Below are positions 24,440 to 31,175 of a DNA stretch of 37,594 nt, piece by piece. Source of the DNA: DATKXO01 sp035528995 (GTDB taxonomy: Bacteria > Planctomycetota > Phycisphaerae > UBA1845); the NCBI GenBank assembly GCA_035528995.1, contig DATKXO010000103.1:1-37594 (forward strand), read 5' to 3'. The notes beneath the pieces are model-generated. The model searched no databases. It was not told the DNA's origin and saw nothing but the letters and a program-made list of their open reading frames with translations. Position 1 is the first letter of the stretch, and each line of letters opens with the position of its first letter. The position numbers and the translations under genes were made by a program.

Positions 24440-24443
24440 CGGT

Positions 24444-25439
24444 TCAGACCTCGATGCGTTCGATCCTGGACAGGTCGGCCACGCCCAGACCTCGGGCGCC
24501 GGCCGTGGCGATGTGCTTCGGCGGCCGCTTCTCGGCTGCCAGCGATTCCAGACCCTCCACCCGGCGCTTCTCGTCGAGCAGCTCGGCGCCCACCGCGTCG
24601 GCCGCCACGATGTCGTCACTCACGATCAGCCCGCCGAACGGCCAGGCAAAGCCCGCATGCCGCCCCGGCCCCGCATGGTATTGCCCCCGCGTCGCATCGC
24701 ACACCGTCAGCCGCCACTTCGGCCCGATGAACCGGTGCGACACCACGTCCGACACGTACGGGTCGCAGTTGTGGTCGTGATACTTGTTCGGGTTGTGGAT
24801 CGCCCCGTAGAAGTTCTTCATGCCCAGCGAGACGCCGGCCAGATTGTGGTCCTTCAGCACCGGCACGCAGATCAGGGCGTTCACGTCATCCGCCACGATC
24901 CGCGAGAAGCACGACCCGATGTGTCCGTTCGATTCGATGTCGCCCTGGTATCCGCCGCCGATCCGCTCCGCGTCGGTCCCGCGGCACTGAACGCCGCTGC
25001 GGCTCTTGTTCAGGTTGAACCCCGCCGCCGCCAGCTCCACGTCGAAGCGGTCCCAGATGGTGATGTTCTCGGCCGGTACACCGGCTGCACCCAGACCGGC
25101 CACGATCGCGTCAACGACCGCCGGCTGCGTCGACAGACCCAGCGTGTTCACCTTGATGCCCACCCGGTCCTTCTTGCCGAAGAACTGCCGCCAGGCCGTC
25201 GCCGCGTTGGGCGCTCCGGTCAGCTTCTGCATCGAAGCGTCGAGCAGCTTGCGGACAAGGTCCGCGTGCTCGGCCACGCGACCCGTTGTCAAGGCATCGT
25301 CGCGGGCAATCGCCACCCGCGCCTTTGGCTTGCCGGCCTCATCACCGCCGGCCGACAGCGGCCTGGGCCACAGGGCTGCCCCGGCGGCGGTCGCGCCGAC
25401 CCGGGCTAAAAACTCGCGACGAGTGCTTCGTGGCAACAT
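24444..25439 (-). CDS. DUF362-domain protein with Tat signal
   Basis: A 331-aa protein. The first 30 residues are a clear Tat signal, STRREFLARVG (Arg7-Arg8), then ATAAGAALWPRPLSA. The rest is DUF362: VGIKVNTLG, AVVDAIVAGL, ITIWDRF, the ALICVPVLKDHNLAGVSLGMKN segment and VSDDIVAADAVGAELL. DUF362 proteins have no settled reaction; some carry ferredoxin domains, but I see no CxxCxxC here. Export by Tat implies a folded, perhaps cofactor-bearing protein. It lies between the MEMO-AMMECR1 gene (68 bases upstream) and the zinc-ribbon gene (4 bases downstream), hence a candidate partner of the AmmeMemoRadiSam pathway. ATG 25439 has GGAGAG in front. Confidence 0.85.
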   Translation of the reverse strand: MLPRSTRREFLARVGATAAGAALWPRPLSAGGDEAGKPKARVAIARDDALTTGRVAEHADLVRKLLDASMQKLTGAPNAATAWRQFFGKKDRVGIKVNTLGLSTQPAVVDAIVAGLGAAGVPAENITIWDRFDVELAAAGFNLNKSRSGVQCRGTDAERIGGGYQGDIESNGHIGSCFSRIVADDVNALICVPVLKDHNLAGVSLGMKNFYGAIHNPNKYHDHNCDPYVSDVVSHRFIGPKWRLTVCDATRGQYHAGPGRHAGFAWPFGGLIVSDDIVAADAVGAELLDEKRRVEGLESLAAEKRPPKHIATAGARGLGVADLSRIERIEV

Positions 25440-25507
25440 GGTGAACTCTCCGTCCGGCCGGCGGATCGTTCCTCGATTCCTCTTTCCGTCGGACCAATGA
25501 GCCCGGC

Positions 25508-27025
25508 CTACTTCTCGTTCGGCTCGGGTTCTCCGAATACCTCCGCTTCAAACGAGTATATCTGCGCCTCCGGGCGTTTCCAAGCATCGGGCGGCAGCCC
25601 GGCCTTCCCGCAGGTCTGTGCCAGGAATTCTTCCCGCGTCCAGCCACGCTCGTAGGCCACTTGCGGCAACAGAACGCCGCGCTGCGGTGGCAGGACGAGC
25701 CACAACCCGTGACGCCCGATGACGATCTCGTTTGTGTCGGTCACCTGCTTCAGGGGCGTCAGGTAACTGATCTCCACGTCGATGCGGTCCAGCTCCGCGC
25801 TCGTCACCGGGTTGTCCACGAAGCGGGAATCCCGGCAGGCCTGGACGGCGTTGTGCACCACCGCCTCGTACAGCGGTCCGGTCGCCTCCATGTTGCCAAT
25901 GCAGCCGCGGAGCCGACCGTGGTTCTCCAGCGTCACGAAGCACGCCCCGTCCGCCCGGACGCCCGCCGGCAACGTGTCCGGATTGACCTCCGCAGCCGGC
26001 TTGTTGTTCAAATACGCGGTCGCCGTCTGCCGAGCCAGCCGCAGAAGGGTATCTCGCTCCGACGCACCCAGGCTCCCCGGCCGCTCGGTGAACACGAACG
26101 ACTGGTACGTCACGCTGCTGTCCCACTCGTTCGTCATGTTGCCGGACGTATCGAACGCCGCACGCACGCCCTTGGCCCCGCCTCGCATCGACAGAATGCG
26201 CAGAAGCAGCGAGACTGGCCCGCGTCCGCAGATCGTGTCGCCAGTCCTCGCCAGGTGGGCGGCAAAGCCGTCGAAGTCGCATGCCAGGAGGGGTGCGGCC
26301 GCCTGGTCCGCCAACTCACGCAGCTTGTTCGGCACGTCGTCGGTGAACGGGCGATAGCCGAAGTTCGACCCGTAGTGCGTGAAATCCGTGCTGGCCACCA
26401 GCAGCGTCTCGTCGTCAATGAACGGAACGATCGCCCTGGCGGCCGCCGCGTACTCCGCCGCGTCCATCCGACCCACCAGCAGCGGAACCAGCTTGAACTC
26501 GCCAAGCGTCCGTTGCAGAAACGGCAATTGCAGCTCCAGCGAGTGCTCGCGACTGTCGACGTCGGGATTCGACGCGAACACCGGATTGGCCAGCAACCGG
26601 TCGCAGACCTCCCGGTCGATCGGCACGTCACCCAGCGGCGTCTGGTAGGCCGTCAATTCGCTCGGCACGTCCACGCCGCGATACCCGCTGGCATTGCGGT
26701 GGCTGAACGCCATGACGATCGCCCGCTTGTACGTGTGCCCCTTCAGACATCGGTAACCCGCCGCCGCCACCGGGGCGCTGAATCGGTAGCCCGCGTGCGG
26801 CGAGATGACCGCCAGGGGCTTGCCTTCAATTTCCGGCGGCGACGCCTTCGCCAGCAGGTCGTCCACGTTCTTGGCCAGATCCTCGGCATCGAGGGGATAC
26901 CAGCTTCCCGCGCAGTACGCCGGGCGCACCGCCGGCTCGCCGCCTCTCGCCAACCCCGCACCGAGCGCCACCGTGCCGATGACGACGGCCGACACCATCA
27001 ATCGCCTGATTCCTTGGGCGTGCAT
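25508..27025 (-). CDS. Exported MEMO-AMMECR1 fusion (AmmeMemoRadiSam system proteins B and A)
   Basis: A 505-aa protein. Residues 1-28 look like a Sec signal peptide (MVSAVVIGTVALGAGLARG). Residues 33-310 are a MEMO domain, an extradiol-dioxygenase-like fold. His77 in SPHAGYR, His109 in FSHRN and Cys266 in ICGRG correspond by position to the His49, His81 and Cys244 iron-site residues described for human MEMO1; Asp214 and His217 (TDFTHYG) match the other conserved pair. Residues about 325-500 are an AMMECR1 domain with LRGCIG (373-377). In many genomes these are separate AmrB and AmrA proteins. ATG 27025 has GGGAGGTG six bases upstream. It is the first gene of the operon containing DUF362, the zinc-ribbon protein and the radical SAM enzyme. 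Confidence 0.92.
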   Translation of the reverse strand: MHAQGIRRLMVSAVVIGTVALGAGLARGGEPAVRPAYCAGSWYPLDAEDLAKNVDDLLAKASPPEIEGKPLAVISPHAGYRFSAPVAAAGYRCLKGHTYKRAIVMAFSHRNASGYRGVDVPSELTAYQTPLGDVPIDREVCDRLLANPVFASNPDVDSREHSLELQLPFLQRTLGEFKLVPLLVGRMDAAEYAAAARAIVPFIDDETLLVASTDFTHYGSNFGYRPFTDDVPNKLRELADQAAAPLLACDFDGFAAHLARTGDTICGRGPVSLLLRILSMRGGAKGVRAAFDTSGNMTNEWDSSVTYQSFVFTERPGSLGASERDTLLRLARQTATAYLNNKPAAEVNPDTLPAGVRADGACFVTLENHGRLRGCIGNMEATGPLYEAVVHNAVQACRDSRFVDNPVTSAELDRIDVEISYLTPLKQVTDTNEIVIGRHGLWLVLPPQRGVLLPQVAYERGWTREEFLAQTCGKAGLPPDAWKRPEAQIYSFEAEVFGEPEPNEK

Positions 27026-27117
27026 CGCTCACACCTCCCACCGGCCCGAACAAACGTAGTCTACCGCAAGACGACGCCTTATCGAAGTTCGCATACGCGC
27101 CCACCGCGTCGTGACGG

Positions 27118-27672
27118 TCATCCACCCAGCGGAATCGCACGATCGACGCGGAAGACGTCGTCCGGCGGGGCGCCCCGCCAAATCAGGCTCACCTCGCGGG
27201 CCACGAACGACAGCCCGCCCCGCTCCGACCAAGCCGCCTGCAACTGCGATTCAAGCTCGGCCATCGCTTCGGCACCGCGAACCTGCCCCACGCTCAGATG
27301 CGGCGTGAACCCGTTCGCGTGGCGCGACGCGTCGTCACAATCCGGAACGGCCGACTGGAGCGCCGCCTGCAACCGCACCATCGCATCCTGCGGCTCGGGC
27401 GCCAGCCACAGCGTGTACTTGCTCCGCCCGTGCCCGAAGTGTCGGAACTCCCCCAGCCGAACCTCGAACGGTTCGACCCGTCTGCCGGCCTCGCGCAGAA
27501 CCGCCTCGACCTCGTCGAATTGCTCCCGCACCCGAAACGGATACAGCAACGTAACGTGCGGCATCCACCGCCGGACCTGCCGATCATGCTCCCGCCGGAT
27601 CGCCTGAACCGGCCCCCACACATCCCCGGGCGGAATGAGTACGACGGCGGTCTGATGAGTCTTGGTCGTCAT
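27118..27672 (-). CDS. 2'-5' RNA ligase / LigT-like 2H phosphoesterase
   Basis: A 184-aa 2H phosphoesterase. The two catalytic HxT/S motifs are present: PHVTLLYPF near residue 38 and PHLSVGQV near residue 125. Such proteins hydrolyse 2',3'-cyclic phosphates or ligate RNA halves; the target is unknown. ATG 27672 is directly preceded by AGAGAGG with no spacer; a slightly different start is possible. It lies upstream of the MEMO-AMMECR1 gene with 92 bases between them and might share its transcript. Confidence 0.8.
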   Translation of the reverse strand: MTTKTHQTAVVLIPPGDVWGPVQAIRREHDRQVRRWMPHVTLLYPFRVREQFDEVEAVLREAGRRVEPFEVRLGEFRHFGHGRSKYTLWLAPEPQDAMVRLQAALQSAVPDCDDASRHANGFTPHLSVGQVRGAEAMAELESQLQAAWSERGGLSFVAREVSLIWRGAPPDDVFRVDRAIPLGG

Positions 27673-27794
27673 CCTCTCTGAATCAGGATACCCGGTGCAA
27701 CAGCACGGTAAAGGGCCTACCGCCTCAAGAGCAGACACAATCCGTACACCCTGCCCCGGCGGGTGCTTGTCGGAAGAGCCTACGCGTGTTAAAG

Positions 27795-28079
27795 ATGAGT
27801 CTGCCGCTTCAATCGTTCAAAGAGCGGCGTCTGCACCCGGATGTCTTGTGGCGACTGATCGAGAACGCGATGGACCGCCGGCACGTCCTGGGCGATGCAC
27901 ACCCCGACGCGTCGGCGACCCTCCGCAGCCTCGTCCACCCGTACGAAGCCTGGGGCAAGCCGGAGCAGATGGCCAATTGGCGGCCCAGGCCACCCGAATC
28001 TGCCGTCGTAAAGGACCGCTCCGTCGGCCACGACGTATCTCCCGGCCAGGACGAACCCGGAGGGACCCCGGATGAATGA
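27795..28079 (+). CDS. Hypothetical small protein upstream of a toxin-antitoxin pair
   Basis: I do not recognise this 94-aa frame (MSLPLQSFKERRLHPDVLWR...). Its first 60 codons have a G/C-rich third position like real genes here and a helical LWRLIENAMDRRHVL segment, but no ribosome site precedes ATG 27795 and the last third is Pro/Asp/Gly-rich. Its stop overlaps the DUF4258 ATG by eight bases (ATGAATGA), consistent with an operon. A competing minus-strand frame exists, so the call is weak. Confidence 0.35.
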   Translation: MSLPLQSFKERRLHPDVLWRLIENAMDRRHVLGDAHPDASATLRSLVHPYEAWGKPEQMANWRPRPPESAVVKDRSVGHDVSPGQDEPGGTPDE

Positions 28080-28365
28080 GCAGGAGTCAGCCCGAACGCT
28101 TGAGGCCATGCGCCGGGCCGTCACCGACCAGGCCTATGTCCTGACCACGCACGCCCTGCTGGAGATGCGAGCGGACCATCTGGACGTGGTGGACGTGGAA
28201 TCCGCCATCTTGACGGGTACAATAGAGCGTGTCTTTGAGGATGATCCCCGGGGGCCGCGTTACGAGGTCGTCGGCACAGCTTGCGATCTGACGACCCCGG
28301 TGGGCGTGGTGGCCCGATTCGCCGGCCCGCTGCTGATCATCACCGTTTACGAGAGACGCCCATGA
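28072..28365 (+). CDS. DUF4258 protein, probable type II toxin
   Basis: A 97-aa DUF4258 protein: THALLEMRADHLDVVDVESAI, then LTGTIERVFEDDPRGPRYEVVG and the terminal ITVYERRP are the family landmarks (an HAxxRM-like His, acidic strand and TVY end). DUF4258 resembles small ribonuclease-type toxins (RelE/BrnT-like) and is often paired with a zinc-finger antitoxin. GGAGGG lies seven bases before ATG 28072. It overlaps the next gene by ATGA. Toxicity is inferred from the family and pairing only. Confidence 0.78.
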   Translation: MNEQESARTLEAMRRAVTDQAYVLTTHALLEMRADHLDVVDVESAILTGTIERVFEDDPRGPRYEVVGTACDLTTPVGVVARFAGPLLIITVYERRP

Positions 28366-28601
28366 GCCTCTACGACTTCGCCTGCGAGCATTGCGACGGC
28401 ACGGTCCGGGAACGCGTCGTAGACCGCGAGCCCATCAGCCATCATCGTGGAATCGTGATTCTCGAGAATGTCCCCGTCGGCGTGTGCGACCGTTGCGGAG
28501 CCCACTACTACGCCGCCCCGGTTCTCAAGCGTGTCGAGTCCATCCTGACCGCCGACCAGCCTCCCGAACGAACCATCGAGGTCCCCGTCGTGGCCTACTG
28601 A
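28362..28601 (+). CDS. YgiT-type zinc-finger protein, probable antitoxin
   Basis: A 79-aa MqsA/YgiT-type zinc finger: CEHC near residue 7 and CDRC near residue 43, with the intervening ENVPVGVCDRCGAHYY segment and an AxVLKRVESIL helix. It lacks the C-terminal DNA-binding HTH of full MqsA. The start overlaps the toxin stop by ATGA, as usual for such cassettes. It would bind and neutralise the DUF4258 toxin; self-regulation is less likely without the HTH. Confidence 0.8.
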   Translation: MSLYDFACEHCDGTVRERVVDREPISHHRGIVILENVPVGVCDRCGAHYYAAPVLKRVESILTADQPPERTIEVPVVAY

Positions 28602-28620
28602 CCGGGCGACCGCCTCGCCC

Positions 28621-29034
28621 TCAACTCGCCTGCCGGGCCTGCAGCATGCTCCGCACCAGCTTGACCAGGGCCTTGCGATCCACCGGTTTGGTCAGGTAAT
28701 CGTCGGCCCCGCATTCGGTCGCCCGTTCGATGTCCCCGGTCTCGTTCAGCGCCGTGATCATCACCACGAAGATGTCCCGAGTCTCCGGGTTGCTCTTCAG
28801 ATGACGGCAAACCTCGAACCCCGACATCTTGGGCATCATGATGTCCAGAAGAATCAGGTCCGGCTTGTGACGGTCCACCATCTCCAGGGCTTCGACCCCG
28901 TTGACGGCCGGCAGCGTCGTCACCTCGGGCTGCAGGTCCTCCATGTACACCTCGAGCAACTCCAGGTTCTGAGGGTTGTCCTCGACGATGAGCACCTTAC
29001 AAGGAGCCAAAGGCTGATTGACATCTGCGGTCAT
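28621..29034 (-). CDS. Single-domain CheY-like response regulator
   Basis: A 137-aa receiver domain with no output domain. The phosphorylation site is Asp64 in LILLDIMMPKMSG; the acidic pocket is Glu18/Asp19 (VEDN), and Lys116 is in YLTKPVD. It probably acts through protein contacts in the cytoplasm. It lies about 120 bases downstream of a SpoIIE-type phosphatase on the same strand, so the two may work together. ATG 29034 is favoured over the longer frame, which begins in Arg-rich sequence. Confidence 0.9.
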   Translation of the reverse strand: MTADVNQPLAPCKVLIVEDNPQNLELLEVYMEDLQPEVTTLPAVNGVEALEMVDRHKPDLILLDIMMPKMSGFEVCRHLKSNPETRDIFVVMITALNETGDIERATECGADDYLTKPVDRKALVKLVRSMLQARQAS

Positions 29035-29156
29035 GAGCAATCCGTCCAACGAGCAACGCCGGCCACGCACCCCGGCCGGCAACGACGTCCTGATCCACCG
29101 CTCTTATACCGAAACGCGCCCCCCGGGTCCATTCCCCCACACGCGGCCTCGCAAGC

Positions 29157-30983
29157 TCAACTGCTCACCTTGGCCACCACCACGGTCAGGTCGTCGGCCT
29201 GCGGGGCCAGCCCGGCAAACCGCCGAACGTCCCACAGCACCTGCTTGGCCATCACCGGGGCCGGCTCCGCACGATACCGCAGCATCGAAGCGCGCAACCG
29301 CTCCACGCCGAAAGACTCCCCCTGGAAGTTCACCGCCTCGGTGACGCCGTCGGTGTAAAACACCAGCACGTCTTTGGGCCTCAGATGCAGCACGTCCCGC
29401 GCGAACGTCTCGTTCGGTGACACCCCGATCACCAGCCCGCCCGTCTCCAGCGGCGTGAACTCGTCACCGCGGAGCAGCAACGGCGGGTTGTGCCCGGCGT
29501 TGCAGTACGTGATCTGCCCGCCGTCCGGGCTGAACACGCCGTAGAACAGGCTGGCGAACTCGTCGCTCAGCGTGTCCCGGTACAGGTGCCGGTTCACCCG
29601 CTCGATGATCTCGTTCACGTCCAGCACCGAGTGCGCCAGCCCGCGCAGCGCCGCTCGCACCGAGGCCATCATCAGAGCCGCCGGCAGACCCTTGCCCACC
29701 ACGTCGGCCACGCACAGCCCCTGGTTGCCCCAGGGCAGATCGATGAAGTCGTAGAAGTCGCCGCCCACCTCCAGCGTCGGAGCATACACCGCCCCGAACG
29801 CCAGGTTTTTGTGCTTCGGCGGTCGAGCCGGCATCATCCGCCGTTGGATCTCGCCCGCGTAGGCCATCTGCCGGTGATACCGGGCCGACTCTTCCCGCTG
29901 CGTGTGCAGCCGGGCGTTGACGATCGCCGCCGCCGCCTGGGCCGCCACCGCTCGCAGCAGCGAAACCTCGAACAGACTGAAGTGGTGCGGCTCCCCCGAG
30001 TACACCCGGATCAGCCCCACCGTCTGACCGCGGTGAGCCAGCGGAGCACAAAGTCCGCTCACGATCCCCTCGCGCCGGGCCTCTTCCGGATACCGCGTCC
30101 GCGGATCGGTGGCCGTGTCCGCGATGTACACCGTCTCACCCGCCAGCGTCGCGTCGTCGATCGGGTTCTGCCCGATCACCACCGGCCCCTTGTTGCGATA
30201 CTCCGCCGACAGATTGTGCACCGCCTGCATGACCAGCTCACCGGTCGACTCGTCCAGCAGCCGGATCGAACACGCCTTGACGTGCATCACGTCGGCCACC
30301 TGCCGGGCGATCTGCTCCAGGATGTCCTGCAGGTCCTTCGTGCCCGAGAGCAACCCGGCCAGCGTGTACACCGCGCTCAGTTCCTCGACCCGGTCCCGGA
30401 TCAGTAGGTCCTGCCGACACATCCGGGCCAGCGTCTTGGCCAGCAGCTCGGCACAGTTGATCGTGGCCTGACGTTTGGCCTTACTCCAGGGACCCAGCTG
30501 CTCGGCCGCCGCCGCCAGCGCCGACGCGTCCAGCTTGTGCGCCTCCGCCAGTTGCCGGACCTGTTCGGCGCCGATCGGTGAGGCCGGCCGATCACCCACC
30601 ACGATTGCGCCCACCTGCCTGCCGTCGAACTCGATCGGCACGCGAATGTGCGGCAGCCCGGCGTGGCAGGTCTGCCCCGCCCCGCCCCGACCCGATGGCC
30701 CCGAAGATTCCGCCCCGGCCCGCCCCAATTCCCCCGACGATTCCGCCTCGGCCCGCGCCGTCTGTTCCGCGCTCTGAGCGCAGGCCGCCTGACCGCTGCC
30801 CGACGTGTTGATCAGCGAGCACAGCGGCGCGTTGCACGACGGCCGGGTCACCGGACGCCCGTCCGCGTCGCAGATGCTCATCGACACCCGCCCCAGCGCA
30901 GCGAACGCGTCCTGCATCTCCTGCAGCGTCCCCAGGTCGACCGAGTCGGTCAGCCGATGCGTCGCTCCGTTCACTTGTCCCAT
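29157..30983 (-). CDS. PocR-GAF-SpoIIE (PP2C) signalling phosphatase
   Basis: A 608-aa protein. Residues about 10-160 are a PocR-type sensory domain (DAFAALGRVSMSICDADGRPVTRPS, Cys residues in CNAPLC, AAC and TCHAGLPHIRVPI, then GRQVGAIVVGD). An 11-residue repeated insert (RAEAESSGELG / RAGAESSGPSG) splits it. Residues about 200-345 are a GAF domain, and about 385-605 a SpoIIE/RsbU-type PP2C phosphatase with GGDFYDF, ADVVGKGLPAALMM, CNAGHNPPLL and FYTDGVTEA. Such enzymes dephosphorylate anti-sigma antagonist (STAS) or similar Ser/Thr proteins after ligand sensing. No RsbV-like partner is in the window. ATG 30983 is preferred because the upstream extension is low complexity. Confidence 0.9.
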   Translation of the reverse strand: MGQVNGATHRLTDSVDLGTLQEMQDAFAALGRVSMSICDADGRPVTRPSCNAPLCSLINTSGSGQAACAQSAEQTARAEAESSGELGRAGAESSGPSGRGGAGQTCHAGLPHIRVPIEFDGRQVGAIVVGDRPASPIGAEQVRQLAEAHKLDASALAAAAEQLGPWSKAKRQATINCAELLAKTLARMCRQDLLIRDRVEELSAVYTLAGLLSGTKDLQDILEQIARQVADVMHVKACSIRLLDESTGELVMQAVHNLSAEYRNKGPVVIGQNPIDDATLAGETVYIADTATDPRTRYPEEARREGIVSGLCAPLAHRGQTVGLIRVYSGEPHHFSLFEVSLLRAVAAQAAAAIVNARLHTQREESARYHRQMAYAGEIQRRMMPARPPKHKNLAFGAVYAPTLEVGGDFYDFIDLPWGNQGLCVADVVGKGLPAALMMASVRAALRGLAHSVLDVNEIIERVNRHLYRDTLSDEFASLFYGVFSPDGGQITYCNAGHNPPLLLRGDEFTPLETGGLVIGVSPNETFARDVLHLRPKDVLVFYTDGVTEAVNFQGESFGVERLRASMLRYRAEPAPVMAKQVLWDVRRFAGLAPQADDLTVVVAKVSS

Positions 30984-31175
30984 ACCCAGTCCGTATCCGA
31001 TCCCAACCCCGCCGTCGACCCCGACCCCCGACCCCCTCTGCCCCCGACACCGCCCCGCCGTCGCCGGCCGAAAGGACACCATATGCGCCCCGGGGACTTG
31101 AGTTCAAGGGCTTGGCTGCGGTTGGTGTGAGAATTCCAAATGCCGGGCGTCTGATCCCGGGTAGAAGGACTTACG

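Noticed and set aside
27789..28124. Minus-strand 111-codon frame opposite the toxin-antitoxin leader
   Set aside because: Overlaps the well-supported DUF4258 start, and has no recognised domain or ribosome site.
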